A DNA stretch of 64,000 bases. Origin: Zobellia russellii. Its GTDB lineage: Bacteria > Bacteroidota > Bacteroidia > Flavobacteriales > Flavobacteriaceae. The notes beneath the pieces are model-generated. The model did not search any database. It was not told where the DNA came from and was given only the letters and a program-made list of their open reading frames with translations. The stretch lies in assembly GCF_018728565.1 (NCBI RefSeq), contig NZ_JACSOI010000002.1:186001-250000 (forward strand), written 5' to 3'. The first letter of the stretch is position 1. Each line of letters opens with the position of its first letter. The position numbers and the translations under genes are program-made. Of the stretch, positions 17,655 through 28,448 are shown in pieces.

Positions 17655-17685
17655 TAAATTTACGGAAAATGTAACATCTTAACAA
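17655..17685 (-). promoter_or_regulatory. Possible gltA promoter
   Basis: On the minus strand a TTG (17685-17683) is followed after 20 bases by TAAATTTA (17662-17655), close to the Bacteroidota pattern TTG-N19-21-TAnnTTTG but with A instead of G at the end. It lies 32 bp before the gltA start. Confidence 0.3.
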
Positions 17686-17753
17686 TGATGTTTTTTCCTT
17701 TAGTTAATAATTAACAATGATTTAATTGGTTGTTGTAGAATAATAAATTTTTA

Positions 17754-19289
17754 CTAGAGAACATACAATTTCTCATAGTATTCATCCAAAGATTTTTCCC
17801 AGGTAAAACGAACCTTTTCTGCATTACCCTTAATTTTTTTCCACTTGGCCTTATCGTTCTCCCAGACATCTATGGCCTCGCTAAAGTTCTTTACCATATT
17901 TTTTATTTTTTCATCATAGGTCTTTCCGTCAAAAGCAAAACCCGTAACATGATGTTCAACCGTATCTTTTAACCCTCCTGTATGATGAACAAAACAAGGG
18001 TTACCATTACGCATAGCCAACATTTGGCTAATACCACAAGGTTCAAAGAGACTAGGCATACAATACAAATCCGATTCCAAGTAGATGGAATCTATTAAAT
18101 CTTCTGATTGACCATTGGTAAAAACAAAGTTATGGTGTTTGTAACTCATGCTACGGAAAAACTCCTCGTAATCCGGATCTCCAGTCCCTAAAAGCATAAA
18201 GATTCCGTCTACTTTTTGTAGTCTTTCCAGCATTTGCTCAAAGGCTTCCGGCGATCGTTTAAAAAAATAAAACTTTTGCTCCGTTAGCCTAGCTACACTA
18301 GAGACAATGAACTTAGGCTTTTCATCTACATGTTGCATGATTTTTTCGCCGGTATGGGCCAAGAAATCCGCTTTGTATTTTTTTGATTCATCCTGTAACC
18401 ACCCAAAAAGTGCTTTAATCGTATTGCGGTATAGCAACCCTTTCTCGGCCTTTCTAATGTTATTATAGTTTGAAGCGTTTAGAATTCCTATTAAGCGTCC
18501 TTCATTATTTGCTTGCTGCAAATCTTTCTCCAAACTCTCTCCACCTACAAATTCGGGCCTGGCACTAGGCAACATTACATCTTCCTTATACGATGGTGAC
18601 ACGGTATGCACCGAATCCGCAAGGCGAATACCCACCGCCATAAGGTTAATACAATCTTCATATCTTGGATCTTTTAAGGCCTCATGATCTAACTGCAGTT
18701 CCGGAAACCAGTTATGTACAGATGCATAATTATCATAAAATGGTCGTATACCCTGTATAGCCAAGTTGTGAATGCTATAAACATATCTCATTTTCTTCAA
18801 CTCCTTGTACCTTGGGTGATAAGTTTTTAGAAATAATAATGCGCTTGCATGCCAATCATGCATATGAACAACATCTAGCTCTCCAAAAGCACCCATTTTT
18901 ATTGCTTCCGCGACGGCGGTGCAGAAAATGATGTATTTTATAAAATCAGTAAAGAAAGGTTCTGTGGGGTCATCATGATAAATATGGGCTATACCACCTT
19001 CTTGAATCTCCGGGTGATGAATGACATAATGAACGATATTGGGACATTCCTTTTTCCCGACTACCTCATAGAGCTCGGCACTGTATGTAGTTCCCCTTAA
19101 CTGAAAATTAAGGTTTGTTCTAAATGTTCCGTTTAGGTGAAGCCTGGAGTACGATGGTACAACAACCTGTACCTTATCTCCACGTTTGGATATGTGCTTT
19201 GGTACATCTCGCACAACATCGCCCATGCCCCCTGCTTTACAATTAGGTATAGCATCATTTTCAGCAGCAACAAAGAGAAAGTTATTCAT
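17754..19289 (-). CDS. GT5 glycogen/starch synthase-like protein
   Basis: A protein of 511 residues with the double-Rossmann GT-B fold of family GT5 synthases, which transfer glucose from ADP- or UDP-glucose to the non-reducing end of an alpha-1,4-glucan. The N-terminal nucleotide-sugar loop reads KAGGMGDV (18-25) instead of the usual KTGGLADV. Other motifs are VVHMHDWHAS, YSIHNLAIQG, the acceptor Arg region in SSVARLTEQK, and SLFEPCGISQMLAMRNG with HHTGGLKDTV. The full active site seems present. No glgB, glgC or glgP is nearby, so sugar donor and polymer are uncertain. It lies between enolase and gltA on the minus strand. Confidence 0.82.
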   Translation of the reverse strand: MNNFLFVAAENDAIPNCKAGGMGDVVRDVPKHISKRGDKVQVVVPSYSRLHLNGTFRTNLNFQLRGTTYSAELYEVVGKKECPNIVHYVIHHPEIQEGGIAHIYHDDPTEPFFTDFIKYIIFCTAVAEAIKMGAFGELDVVHMHDWHASALLFLKTYHPRYKELKKMRYVYSIHNLAIQGIRPFYDNYASVHNWFPELQLDHEALKDPRYEDCINLMAVGIRLADSVHTVSPSYKEDVMLPSARPEFVGGESLEKDLQQANNEGRLIGILNASNYNNIRKAEKGLLYRNTIKALFGWLQDESKKYKADFLAHTGEKIMQHVDEKPKFIVSSVARLTEQKFYFFKRSPEAFEQMLERLQKVDGIFMLLGTGDPDYEEFFRSMSYKHHNFVFTNGQSEDLIDSIYLESDLYCMPSLFEPCGISQMLAMRNGNPCFVHHTGGLKDTVEHHVTGFAFDGKTYDEKIKNMVKNFSEAIDVWENDKAKWKKIKGNAEKVRFTWEKSLDEYYEKLYVL

Positions 19290-19343
19290 GCGAAGTTCTG
19301 GTTAGAAGTTTGTTAAAAAGGTAGGCAAACTTTGTCATTAGTC

Positions 19344-19395
19344 CAAAAAAAAAGCCTTTCTAGTTCGAAATATATCGAAAAGAAAGGCTTTTTTT
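19344..19395 (-). terminator. Terminator of eno
   Basis: The stem AAAGCCTTTCT / AGAAAGGCTTT has a further TTCGA/TCGAA helix inside the loop and A/T runs on both sides, giving a T tract on the minus strand. It sits 27 bp after the enolase stop and could also work for plus-strand transcripts. Confidence 0.85.
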
Positions 19396-19421
19396 AAATT
19401 ACATTTAGCTGTCTTAAATCA

Positions 19422-20738
<1,317 letters not shown>

Positions 20739-20758
20739 CTATTAAATTTAGCTAGCTG

Positions 20759-20766
20759 CAAATATA
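20759..20766 (-). promoter_or_regulatory. Possible -7 box of the eno promoter
   Basis: TATATTTG on the minus strand is an exact match to the Bacteroidota -7 consensus TAnnTTTG, 44 bp before the eno start codon. No clear TTG element is seen at the expected 19-21 bp upstream. Confidence 0.45.
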
Positions 20767-20833
20767 CAAAACCGCGTAAGTAATGTATTGTACGGCGCAA
20801 CTATATTACCGATATTATAACAATTACTTAACC

Positions 20834-21955
20834 TTATGCCAGGGCTACTGAATTTTTCTCAATCATTTCAAAGAATTGATCAAATAAATATTCTGCATCA
20901 TGTGGACCAGCACTAGCTTCCGGGTGATATTGCACCGAAAACACGTCTTTGTCCTTCATACGAATACCGGCAACAGTTTGGTCATTTAGATGTACATGTG
21001 TAATCTCTAAATTGGTATTAGCCTCGGTTTCTTCTCTATTCACGGCAAAACCATGGTTCTGCGAGGTAATTTCCCCTTTTCCACTGAGCAGGTTCAAGAT
21101 AGGATGATTAATTCCCCTGTGGCCATTATGCATCTTATAAGTAGAAACCCCGTTTGCCAAAGCAATAACTTGGTGTCCTAGACATATTCCAAAAACGGGT
21201 TTACCGCTAAAAATCATACCTTTTGCTGTCTCTATAGCATCAGACAAAGGTTCCGGATCACCAGGACCGTTTGAAATAAAATATCCATCCGCTCCCCATG
21301 CTTCCATTTCCTTAAAAGAAGTGTTGTAAGGGAAAACCTTTATGTAACCTCCTCTTTTGGCTAGGTTTCTTAGAATATTCTTTTTAATTCCTATATCTAA
21401 TGCCGCAATTTTAAGAGGTGCATTGTCATCTCCATAAAAATAAGGCTCAGAGGTTGACACACTAGATGCTAGTTCCAGCCCTTCCATACTTGGCACTTTG
21501 GCCAATTTCTCCTTTAATTCTTCAATATTATCTACATCTGTAGATATTACGGCGTTCATAGCTCCATTATCTCTAATATAGCTCACCAATGCACGGGTGT
21601 CTACATCTGATATAGCAAAAAGTTCATTTTCATCTAAGAAACTCTCTAAACTCTTGTCCGCTCTTGGTCTTGAATAGTTGTAACTGAAATTTCTACAAAC
21701 CAAACCAGATATCTTAACTGAATCTGACTCTACTTCTTCGGCAACGGTACCATAATTACCAATGTGGGCATTTGTGGTTACCATTATTTGACCGAAATAT
21801 GATGGATCGGTAAATATCTCTTGATACCCCGTCATTCCAGTATTAAAACAAACCTCTCCAAATGCAGTCCCCTCTTTATCGCCTACTGATTTTCCGTAAA
21901 AAATGGTTCCATCGGCCAACAATAACAATGCTTTCTTTCGGGATTGATACTTCAT
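20834..21955 (-). CDS. carA: Carbamoyl-phosphate synthase small subunit
   Basis: A protein of 373 residues, the glutaminase subunit that supplies ammonia to CarB for carbamoyl phosphate (pyrimidine and arginine synthesis). The N-terminal CPSase small-chain domain (8-135) contains GTAFGEVCFNTGMTGYQE. The class I amidotransferase domain (about 182-370) has the nucleophile Cys258 in GICLGHQ, plus His344 and Glu346 in QYHPEASAGP, so the catalytic triad is intact. carB is not adjacent. The gene follows rplQ after 93 bp that include the terminator of the ribosomal operon. A weak TTTATTTG box upstream may drive it. Confidence 0.97.
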   Translation of the reverse strand: MKYQSRKKALLLLADGTIFYGKSVGDKEGTAFGEVCFNTGMTGYQEIFTDPSYFGQIMVTTNAHIGNYGTVAEEVESDSVKISGLVCRNFSYNYSRPRADKSLESFLDENELFAISDVDTRALVSYIRDNGAMNAVISTDVDNIEELKEKLAKVPSMEGLELASSVSTSEPYFYGDDNAPLKIAALDIGIKKNILRNLAKRGGYIKVFPYNTSFKEMEAWGADGYFISNGPGDPEPLSDAIETAKGMIFSGKPVFGICLGHQVIALANGVSTYKMHNGHRGINHPILNLLSGKGEITSQNHGFAVNREETEANTNLEITHVHLNDQTVAGIRMKDKDVFSVQYHPEASAGPHDAEYLFDQFFEMIEKNSVALA

Positions 21956-21990
21956 ACGTCTGTATTTTTTTTAATTTCACAAATAAACAT

Positions 21991-22023
21991 AAAAAAAGGA
22001 TAAACTATTAAGTTTATCCTTTT
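21991..22023 (-). terminator. Terminator of the str-S10-spc-alpha array
   Basis: The stem AAAAGGATAAACT / AGTTTATCCTTTT with loop ATTA is followed on the minus strand by a T run. It lies 26 bp beyond the rplQ stop codon and separates the ribosomal genes from carA. Confidence 0.85.
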
Positions 22024-22048
22024 CCAAATATTATTAAATATCAACATC

Positions 22049-22615
22049 TTATTCTTCTGAATCGTCTGCTTTAGCTTCAATATCTTTCTGAGACCCCTTT
22101 TCAGAATCTTCAGCAACTACTGGTGGAGTCTTAGCTTCCTTAGCTTCTACCTTAGCAGCTTCTTCTTCGCCTTTACCACCACTTCTTCTACTTCTTCTTG
22201 TAGTTTTCTTCTTGGCTTTACCAGCATTGTAAAGTTCGTTAAAATCAACCAACTCTATCATAGCCATATCAGCGTTATCTCCTAAACGATTACCAAGTTT
22301 AATAATTCTAGTGTAACCACCTGGTCTATCAGCAACCTTTTCTGCAACAGTACTGAACAATTCTGTAACTGCATACTTATCTCTAAGGTTTTTGAAAACG
22401 ATACGTCTGTTATGAGTTCCCTTTTCTGCAGTTAGATTGTTTTCTACTTTTGATTTTGTAATCAAAGGCTCTACAAATTGCTTTAAGGCCTTAGCCTTAG
22501 CTACAGTTGTATTAATTCTCTTGTGCTCGATCAAGGAACATGCCATGTTGGCCAACATCGCTTTTCTGTGCGCTGTCTTACGTCCTAAATGATTAACTTT
22601 TTTACCGTGTCTCAT
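22049..22615 (-). CDS. rplQ: 50S ribosomal protein L17 (bL17)
   Basis: A protein of 188 residues. The first 120 residues are canonical bL17 ([21 protein letters not shown], then [20 protein letters not shown]). The remaining about 60 residues are a low-complexity tail rich in Lys, Ala and Glu, with basic [11 protein letters not shown] followed by acidic stretches ending DDSEE. Such tails occur in Bacteroidota L17; E. coli L17 has 127 residues. It is the last gene of the alpha part, just after rpoA, and is followed by a terminator. Confidence 0.97.
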   Translation of the reverse strand: MRHGKKVNHLGRKTAHRKAMLANMACSLIEHKRINTTVAKAKALKQFVEPLITKSKVENNLTAEKGTHNRRIVFKNLRDKYAVTELFSTVAEKVADRPGGYTRIIKLGNRLGDNADMAMIELVDFNELYNAGKAKKKTTRRSRRSGGKGEEEAAKVEAKEAKTPPVVAEDSEKGSQKDIEAKADDSEE

Positions 22616-22676
22616 TCTTTTGTTCTAATGTATTTCTCCAACCCCAGGGAATTTCCCTTCGTGTAAGAAATATCGA

Positions 22677-23669
22677 TTAATCTTTATCTAATTTATATTT
22701 TGAAAGGTCCATCCCGAAGCTAAGCCCCTTATTGATAACCAATTCTTCTAACTCTGTTAATGACTTCTTACCGAAATTTCTAAATTTCATCAAGTCATTT
22801 TTATTGAAAGAAACTAAATCTCCTAAAGTATCTACTTCAGCAGCCTTCAAACAATTTAAGGCACGAACGGAAAGATCCATATCTACCAATTTAGTTTTCA
22901 ACAACTGACGCATGTGAAGTGATTCCTCATCATAAGTCTCTGTTTGGGCAATCTCATCTGCTTCCAAAGTAATACGCTCATCAGAAAACAACATAAAGTG
23001 ATGAATCAAAACCTTAGCTCCTTCTGTTAAAGCATCTTTAGGATGAATAGAACCATCTGTAACAATTTCGAAAACCAATTTTTCGTAATCTGTCTTTTGC
23101 TCTACACGAAAGTTCTCAATACTATATTTTACATTTTTTATAGGAGTAAATATAGAGTCAATAGCAATCGTACCCAAAGCAGCATTGGATTTCTTGTTCT
23201 CATCTGCAGGAACATAGCCACGACCTTTGTCTATAACTATTTCCATGTTGATGTTCACTTTAGAATCCATATTACAGATAACCAAATCCGGATTCAACAC
23301 TTGGTAACCCGAAATAAATTTCTGGAAATCACCAGCAGTCAATTGCTCTTTTCCACTTACGGAAATTGAAACTACTTCTGCTTCAGAATCTTCTATCTGC
23401 TTCTTAAAACGAACTTGTTTAAGATTTAATATTATTTCCGTAACATCTTCTACTATGCCAGAAACAACCGAAAATTCATGTTCCACACCATCCATTCTCA
23501 CAGAGGTAATCGCATGGCCTTCTAATGATGAAAGCAACACTCTTCTTAGTGCGTTCCCTACAGTCAACCCATAACCGGGCTCCAAAGGACGAAATTCGAA
23601 CTTCCCTTCGAAATCCGAAGAATCGATCATTATTACTTTATCGGGTTTCTGAAAATTAAATAATGCCAT
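22677..23669 (-). CDS. rpoA: RNA polymerase alpha subunit
   Basis: A protein of 330 residues. The N-terminal dimerisation and assembly domain (about 1-230) contains [16 protein letters not shown] and [14 protein letters not shown]. The C-terminal domain (about 255-320) has the two helix-hairpin-helix motifs ([22 protein letters not shown], then [22 protein letters not shown]) used to contact DNA and activators. The position between rpsD and rplQ is standard for the alpha operon. Length and motifs are normal. Confidence 0.98.
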   Translation of the reverse strand: MALFNFQKPDKVIMIDSSDFEGKFEFRPLEPGYGLTVGNALRRVLLSSLEGHAITSVRMDGVEHEFSVVSGIVEDVTEIILNLKQVRFKKQIEDSEAEVVSISVSGKEQLTAGDFQKFISGYQVLNPDLVICNMDSKVNINMEIVIDKGRGYVPADENKKSNAALGTIAIDSIFTPIKNVKYSIENFRVEQKTDYEKLVFEIVTDGSIHPKDALTEGAKVLIHHFMLFSDERITLEADEIAQTETYDEESLHMRQLLKTKLVDMDLSVRALNCLKAAEVDTLGDLVSFNKNDLMKFRNFGKKSLTELEELVINKGLSFGMDLSKYKLDKD

Positions 23670-23687
23670 ATGACTTAGTGTTCTTTA

Positions 23688-24293
23688 TTATTTAGAGTAA
23701 AGCTCAACTATTAATTGTTCTTTGATATTCTCTGGAATTTGAAGTCTTTCAGGAACGGTTACAAAAGCACCTTCTTTCTTTTCTGAATTCCAAGTTATCC
23801 ATTCGTACACTTTACTGTTAGCAGCAAGTGAATCTTGTATGGCCTGTAAAGATTTAGATTTTTCACGTACACCAACAACATCACCTGGCTTTAAAGAATA
23901 AGATGGTATGTTCACCAACTCACCATTTACCGTTATATGTCTGTGCGAAACCAATTGTCTTGCTCCTCTTCTTGATGGAGAGATTCCCATACGGAAAACT
24001 ACATTGTCCAAACGTGACTCACATAATTGAAGTAATACCTCACCGGTAACACCTTCTTTTCTTTTAGCAGTAGCAAAAATGTTTCTAAACTGCTTTTCTA
24101 AGATACCGTAGGTATACTTAGCTTTTTGCTTCTCCATTAACTGTACCGCGTACTCAGACTTCTTACCTCTACGTCTTGCGTTACCATGTTGTCCTGGAGG
24201 ATAATTCTTTTTTTCGAAAGATTTGTCATCTCCGAAAATTGCTTCGCCAAACTTACGGGCGATTTTACTCTTAGGTCCTGTATATCTTGCCAT
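23688..24293 (-). CDS. rpsD: 30S ribosomal protein S4 (uS4)
   Basis: A protein of 201 residues. The N-terminal part [17 protein letters not shown] lacks the four-cysteine zinc knuckle, so this is the zinc-free form. The S4 RNA-binding domain (about 92-155) contains [28 protein letters not shown]4 nucleates 30S assembly and represses its own operon in E. coli and Bacillus. The gene is preceded by an 86-bp gap holding a nested hairpin that ends 12 nt before the start, the obvious place for such control. Confidence 0.98.
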   Translation of the reverse strand: MARYTGPKSKIARKFGEAIFGDDKSFEKKNYPPGQHGNARRRGKKSEYAVQLMEKQKAKYTYGILEKQFRNIFATAKRKEGVTGEVLLQLCESRLDNVVFRMGISPSRRGARQLVSHRHITVNGELVNIPSYSLKPGDVVGVREKSKSLQAIQDSLAANSKVYEWITWNSEKKEGAFVTVPERLQIPENIKEQLIVELYSK

Positions 24294-24305
24294 TTTCTTA
24301 AATTA

Positions 24306-24360
24306 AGAAGTGTGATTATGAATTAAGGCTTATCCTTCGATAATCGTAAAAAACACTTCT
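24306..24360 (-). promoter_or_regulatory. Candidate leader RNA structure before rpsD
   Basis: In the transcript, AGAAGUGU pairs with ACACUUCU (8 bp), enclosing GAUUAU/AUAAUC (6 bp) and AAGG/CCUU (4 bp) around a 5-nt loop; a 7-nt bulge UUUUUAC lies on the 5' side and a 2x5 internal loop in the middle. The 3' arm ends 12 nt before the rpsD ATG. Such nested pairing in an 86-nt gap is hard to explain as chance. Binding by S4 is inferred from S4 autoregulation in other bacteria, not shown. Confidence 0.55.
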
Positions 24361-24379
24361 GTGAAATATTAGTAATTAA

Positions 24380-24784
24380 TTAAACTCTTCTTCTTTTTGG
24401 AGGACGACAACCGTTATGCGGCATCGGTGTAACATCAATAATTTCGGTAACTTCTATACCAGAATTATGAACGGCACGAATTGCAGATTCTCTTCCGTTA
24501 CCAGGTCCTTTAACATAGACCTTTACTTTTCTTAAACCAGCCTCATGAGCAGTTTTAGAACACTCTTCTGCAGCTACCTGCGCAGCATAAGGAGTGTTTT
24601 TCTTTGACCCTCTAAAACCCATTTTTCCAGCAGATGACCAAGAAATGACATCTCCTTTTTTATTGGTAAGGGAAATTATAATATTATTAAAAGATGCAGT
24701 TACGTGAGCTTCTCCAACCGAGTCAACGATTACTTTACGCTTCTTTGCCGCTTTTGCACCTGATTTTGTAGTTGCCTTTGCCAT
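24380..24784 (-). CDS. rpsK: 30S ribosomal protein S11 (uS11)
   Basis: A protein of 134 residues with the signature region [42 protein letters not shown] at the end and the central [21 protein letters not shown]. It forms part of the 30S platform around the 3' domain of 16S rRNA, with S7 and S18/S21. An Ala/Lys-rich N-terminal extension of about 15 residues is present. It follows rpsM after 13 bp. Confidence 0.98.
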   Translation of the reverse strand: MAKATTKSGAKAAKKRKVIVDSVGEAHVTASFNNIIISLTNKKGDVISWSSAGKMGFRGSKKNTPYAAQVAAEECSKTAHEAGLRKVKVYVKGPGNGRESAIRAVHNSGIEVTEIIDVTPMPHNGCRPPKRRRV

Positions 24785-24797
24785 AATAACCTACTTA

Positions 24798-25172
24798 TTA
24801 TTTAGTTGCCTTCTTCTTGTTGGCTACCGTTTTTCTTTTTCCTTTTCTCGTCCTAGAGTTATTCTTTGTACGTTGTCCTCTAAGGGGAAGACCTGATCTG
24901 TGACGAATACCACGGTAACAACCTATATCCATCAAACGCTTAATATTAAGCTGTGTTTCAGAACGTAACTCACCTTCTATAGTAAAAGAAGAAACCGCAT
25001 CCCTGATACGACCAATCTCATCATCGTTCCAATCAGACACTTTCGTATCCTCACTTACTTGGGCTATTTCCAAAATCTCTTTAGCCCTACTTCTACCGAC
25101 ACCAAAAATATAGGTCAATGCAATTACGCCCCTCTTCTGTTTTGGTATGTCTACACCTGCAATTCTTGCCAT
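24798..25172 (-). CDS. rpsM: 30S ribosomal protein S13 (uS13)
   Basis: A protein of 124 residues with [25 protein letters not shown] at the start, the helix-two-turn-helix [20 protein letters not shown] and a basic C-terminal tail ([13 protein letters not shown]) that reaches the P-site tRNAs. It is located in the 30S head and bridges to L5. The start codon is separated by two bases from the rpmJ stop. In E. coli the S4 operator precedes this gene; no comparable gap exists here. Confidence 0.98.
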   Translation of the reverse strand: MARIAGVDIPKQKRGVIALTYIFGVGRSRAKEILEIAQVSEDTKVSDWNDDEIGRIRDAVSSFTIEGELRSETQLNIKRLMDIGCYRGIRHRSGLPLRGQRTKNNSRTRKGKRKTVANKKKATK

Positions 25173-25174
25173 AA

Positions 25175-25291
25175 CTATCCTTGTCTTTGTTTAAATCTAG
25201 GATTCTTTTTGTTGATTACGTACAACCTGCCCTTTCTGCGTACAATCTTGCAGTCGGCACTTCTTTTTTTAACTGATGCTCTTACTTTCAT
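25175..25291 (-). CDS. rpmJ: 50S ribosomal protein L36 (bL36), zinc-free form
   Basis: A protein of 38 residues: [20 protein letters not shown] and then [18 protein letters not shown]. Length and the [11 protein letters not shown] and FKQRQG motifs identify L36. Of the four zinc ligands of the C+ form only Cys14 remains; the others read Ser11, Asn27 and a non-histidine near 32-33, so this is a C- (zinc-independent) L36. It lies between infA and rpsM, the standard position. It was found by reading the minus strand between those genes, being very short. Confidence 0.95.
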   Translation of the reverse strand: MKVRASVKKRSADCKIVRRKGRLYVINKKNPRFKQRQG

Positions 25292-25315
25292 CGTTCTTAT
25301 TCTTCTATCGTATTA

Positions 25316-25531
25316 CTAATATCTATATGTAATTCTGGCCTTGGATAAATCATAAGGACTCATCTCCAATTTCACTTTATCTCCAGGAAGTAACTTAATA
25401 TAATGCATACGCATCTTTCCTGAAATGTGAGCCGTTACTACATGACCGTTCTCTAACTCTACTCTAAACATTGCGTTTGACAATGCTTCAATTATAGACC
25501 CGTCTTGTTCTATTGCTGCTTGTTTAGCCAT
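25316..25531 (-). CDS. infA: Translation initiation factor IF-1
   Basis: A protein of 71 residues with the OB-fold S1-like sequence: [21 protein letters not shown], then [22 protein letters not shown] and ITYRY at the end. IF-1 binds the 30S A site during initiation. It starts 2 bp after the secY stop; map and adk, which lie here in many bacteria, are absent. Confidence 0.98.
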   Translation of the reverse strand: MAKQAAIEQDGSIIEALSNAMFRVELENGHVVTAHISGKMRMHYIKLLPGDKVKLEMSPYDLSKARITYRY

Positions 25532-25533
25532 AC

Positions 25534-26877
25534 TTATGCGACTTTTCTATTTTTCCCAGTTTTCATCAACCCGTCATAATGTCTATTCAGCAAATACGCA
25601 TTTACTTGTTGTACCGTATCAATTGCCACACCCACCATAATTAAAAGTGATGTACCACCATAGAATAAAGCCCAACCCGCTTGAATATCCATTAATTTAA
25701 CCACTATAGCAGGTAATACTGCTAAAAGCGCCAAAAATACGGAACCTGGCAATGTAATCAAAGACATTATTTTATCTAAGAAGTCTCCTGTCTCTTTTCC
25801 TGGTCTAATTCCAGGTATAAAACCACCACTTCTCTTCAAATCATCTGCCATTTTATTGGTCGGAACTGTAATAGCTGTATAGAAATACGTGAAAATAATT
25901 ATCAATAAACCGAACAACACGTTGTAAGCTAGACCAAATATATCCTGAAACTGAACTTCCATCCACTGACCCACAGCGGTGTTGTTGAACGTTTTTCCTA
26001 TTAAACTAGGAGCGAACATTATAGCCTGAGCAAAGATAATAGGCATAACCCCAGAAGCATTCAACTTCAAAGGAATATACTGCCTAGAACCCATTATATT
26101 CTTCTCATAACCACCAGAAGCAGTCCTTCTTGCATATTGCACCGGTATCTGACGCGTAGCCATTACCAAAAGTATACTGGCCAAGATCACCAAGAACCAA
26201 AGTATAATTTCAATAAGGATAAACATAAGACCACCATTGTTATCTACAGTTCTAGAAATGAATTCTTGAACAAAAGATTGAGGCATAGTGGCAATAATAC
26301 CGATCATAATCAAAAGCGATATACCATTACCAATACCCTTATCAGTAATCTTCTCTCCCAACCACATTGCAAAAACACAACCGGTTACCAAGATAATAAC
26401 TGCAGGAACCATGAAATCCAATCCTTTACCTAAAACAAAGGCACTATCTTGAACTCCAAAAGCTTCCAGACCGTATAAATAAGCTGGAGCCTGAACTACA
26501 CAGATACCAATAGTTAACCAACGAGTAATTTGATTCTTCGTTTTTCTACCACTTTCACCTTCTTTATCCAACTTCTGTAAATAAGGTATAGCAATACTCA
26601 TAAGCTGAACAACAATAGATGCCGATATATAAGGCATAATACCTAAGGCAAAAATTGATGCATTTGCAAAAGCACCACCAGTAAAAGCATTCAAAAGCCC
26701 AAATATACCAGAATCGGTACCTGAGGCTAATTCCGCTAATTGTGTAGAATCAATACCCGGAAGAACAATTTGACAACCAAAACGGTATACCAACAACAAA
26801 CCAAGGGTTAGCATAATCCTATTCCTTAGCTCGTCTATCTTCCAAATATTGGATATGGTCTCGAAAAATTTCTTCAT
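25534..26877 (-). CDS. secY: Preprotein translocase subunit SecY
   Basis: A protein of 447 residues with ten membrane segments, the channel of the Sec translocon in the inner membrane. Landmarks are the plug region after TM1 ([14 protein letters not shown]), the [20 protein letters not shown] segment of TM2, TM5/TM6 with the conserved cytoplasmic loop IPVQYARR, and [13 protein letters not shown] in the loop before TM9. The position after rplO is standard for the spc operon. Confidence 0.98.
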   Translation of the reverse strand: MKKFFETISNIWKIDELRNRIMLTLGLLLVYRFGCQIVLPGIDSTQLAELASGTDSGIFGLLNAFTGGAFANASIFALGIMPYISASIVVQLMSIAIPYLQKLDKEGESGRKTKNQITRWLTIGICVVQAPAYLYGLEAFGVQDSAFVLGKGLDFMVPAVIILVTGCVFAMWLGEKITDKGIGNGISLLIMIGIIATMPQSFVQEFISRTVDNNGGLMFILIEIILWFLVILASILLVMATRQIPVQYARRTASGGYEKNIMGSRQYIPLKLNASGVMPIIFAQAIMFAPSLIGKTFNNTAVGQWMEVQFQDIFGLAYNVLFGLLIIIFTYFYTAITVPTNKMADDLKRSGGFIPGIRPGKETGDFLDKIMSLITLPGSVFLALLAVLPAIVVKLMDIQAGWALFYGGTSLLIMVGVAIDTVQQVNAYLLNRHYDGLMKTGKNRKVA

Positions 26878-26889
26878 GGTCAGTTATGC

Positions 26890-27342
26890 TTATAAATTTA
26901 TTGCTTCTCCACCAGCCGCTTCAATGGCCGCTTTGGCACTTGCCGTAAATTTATGCGCTGAAACCTTAAGTGAAGCTTTTAACTCTCCACCACCTAATAT
27001 TTTTACAAGGTCCTTACTTTTGGCCAAACCGTTTTCCACCAACATTTCAAAAGTTACAGCGTCTTTAACCTTTTTGTTATCGACCAACTCTTGTAATTTC
27101 TCAATATTGATTCCTTGGTACTCCACTCGGTTTATATTAGTAAAACCAAATTTAGGCACACGTCTTTGTAATGGCATCTGACCACCTTCAAAACCTATTT
27201 TCTTAGAGTAACCAGATCTAGACTTAGCACCTTTGTGTCCTCTTGCAGCAGTCCCACCTTTACCAGATCCCTGACCTCTACCTATTCTCTTGCCAGCTCT
27301 ATTGGTAGAACCATCTGCCGGCTTTAGATTACTTAAATTCAT
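26890..27342 (-). CDS. rplO: 50S ribosomal protein L15 (uL15)
   Basis: A protein of 150 residues starting MNLSNLKPADGSTNRAGKR, with the glycine-rich RGQGSGKGGTAARGHKGAKSR that threads into 23S rRNA, and a globular C-terminal half (KDLVKILGGGELKASLKV). A late-assembling large subunit protein. It follows rpmD after 13 bp. Confidence 0.98.
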   Translation of the reverse strand: MNLSNLKPADGSTNRAGKRIGRGQGSGKGGTAARGHKGAKSRSGYSKKIGFEGGQMPLQRRVPKFGFTNINRVEYQGINIEKLQELVDNKKVKDAVTFEMLVENGLAKSKDLVKILGGGELKASLKVSAHKFTASAKAAIEAAGGEAINL

Positions 27343-27355
27343 TATAATATGCTAT

Positions 27356-27538
27356 TTAAGCTTCCTCAGTGGAAACCAAATGTTCAACTTTTGCTATCAT
27401 ACCGAGTATATTCGGCGTGGCATCATGCTCTACTACTTGACCAATTTTCTTAAGACCTAAAGCGGACAATGTACGCTTTTGGTTCTGTGGCCTTTTGATG
27501 CTGCTCTTTAACTGTTTTACCAGAATTTTCTTTGCCAT
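27356..27538 (-). CDS. rpmD: 50S ribosomal protein L30 (uL30)
   Basis: A protein of 60 residues, the full length of bacterial L30, with ILVKQLKSSIKRPQNQKRTL and ALGLKKIGQVVEHDATPNI, the alpha-beta core of the family. It lies between rpsE and rplO as usual. Confidence 0.97.
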   Translation of the reverse strand: MAKKILVKQLKSSIKRPQNQKRTLSALGLKKIGQVVEHDATPNILGMIAKVEHLVSTEEA

Positions 27539-27549
27539 AATATTTCTAC

Positions 27550-28074
27550 TTATCCTTTAAAAACTTTTTCAAGAGAAACTCCTCTTTGACCAGCTACAGT
27601 TCTAGCATCCCTTAGTTGTAAAAGTGCATCAAAAGTAGCTTTAACCACATTATGAGGGTTAGAAGAACCTTGAGACTTAGACAATACATCTTGTACGCCA
27701 ACTGCTTCCAATACCGCTCTTACGGCACCACCTGCAATAACACCGGTACCATGAGATGCCGGTTGGATATATACACGAGCTCCACCAAATTTCCCTTTTT
27801 GTTCATGAGGCAATGTTGCCTTGTTCAAAGGGATACGGATCAAGTTCTTTTTTGCATCTTCAATAGCCTTGGCAATAGCAGTTGCTACTTCTTTAGATTT
27901 TCCTAAACCGTGACCAACAACTCCGTTTTCATCACCTACAACAACTATAGCTGAAAAACCAAAAGCTCTACCACCTTTAGTAACTTTGGTAACACGTTGT
28001 ATGCCTACCAATCTATCTTTAAGTTCCAACCCACCGGGTTTTACGGTCTCTACGTTTTTATATTTCTGGTACAT
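27550..28074 (-). CDS. rpsE: 30S ribosomal protein S5 (uS5)
   Basis: A protein of 174 residues. The N-terminal double-stranded RNA-binding-like domain has [19 protein letters not shown] and [17 protein letters not shown]; the C-terminal domain has [21 protein letters not shown] and [18 protein letters not shown]5 helps decoding fidelity and mRNA unwinding. The loop residues where spectinomycin-resistance changes map look unaltered, but this was not compared base by base. Confidence 0.98.
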   Translation of the reverse strand: MYQKYKNVETVKPGGLELKDRLVGIQRVTKVTKGGRAFGFSAIVVVGDENGVVGHGLGKSKEVATAIAKAIEDAKKNLIRIPLNKATLPHEQKGKFGGARVYIQPASHGTGVIAGGAVRAVLEAVGVQDVLSKSQGSSNPHNVVKATFDALLQLRDARTVAGQRGVSLEKVFKG

Positions 28075-28082
28075 ACTACTAT

Positions 28083-28439
28083 TTAAAAATTAAGTCCTGC
28101 TTCCCTTGCGCCTTCAGCTAAAGATTTCACTCTTCCGTGGTAAAGGTTACCACCTCTATCAAAAGCAACTTTTTCAATACCTGCTTCTTTACACTTAGCA
28201 GCTATAGCCTTGCCAACAAGGTTTGCAATTTCAATTTTAGTACCTTTTTCTTTTGCCAAATCTTTATCTCTAGAAGATACGAAAGCTAATGTAGCCCCTT
28301 TTGTATCATCTATAACTTGAGCATAAATTTCTTTATTACTTCTAAAAACGGATAATCTAGGTCTTTCCGCTGTTCCATTGGAAACCTTTCTGATTCTTCT
28401 CCGTATTCTCTGTTTTCTTTCGCTTGTTGATAATCCCAT
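28083..28439 (-). CDS. rplR: 50S ribosomal protein L18 (uL18)
   Basis: A protein of 118 residues with [40 protein letters not shown] and the C-terminal [21 protein letters not shown] motif. It binds 5S rRNA together with L5 in the central protuberance. Standard length and position between rplF and rpsE. Confidence 0.98.
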   Translation of the reverse strand: MGLSTSERKQRIRRRIRKVSNGTAERPRLSVFRSNKEIYAQVIDDTKGATLAFVSSRDKDLAKEKGTKIEIANLVGKAIAAKCKEAGIEKVAFDRGGNLYHGRVKSLAEGAREAGLNF

Positions 28440-28448
28440 GATATACTA

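Noticed and set aside
22646-22658. Small hairpin AGGGA-ATT-TCCCT between rpoA and rplQ
   Set aside because: Five pairs and no T run; not supportable as terminator or regulator.
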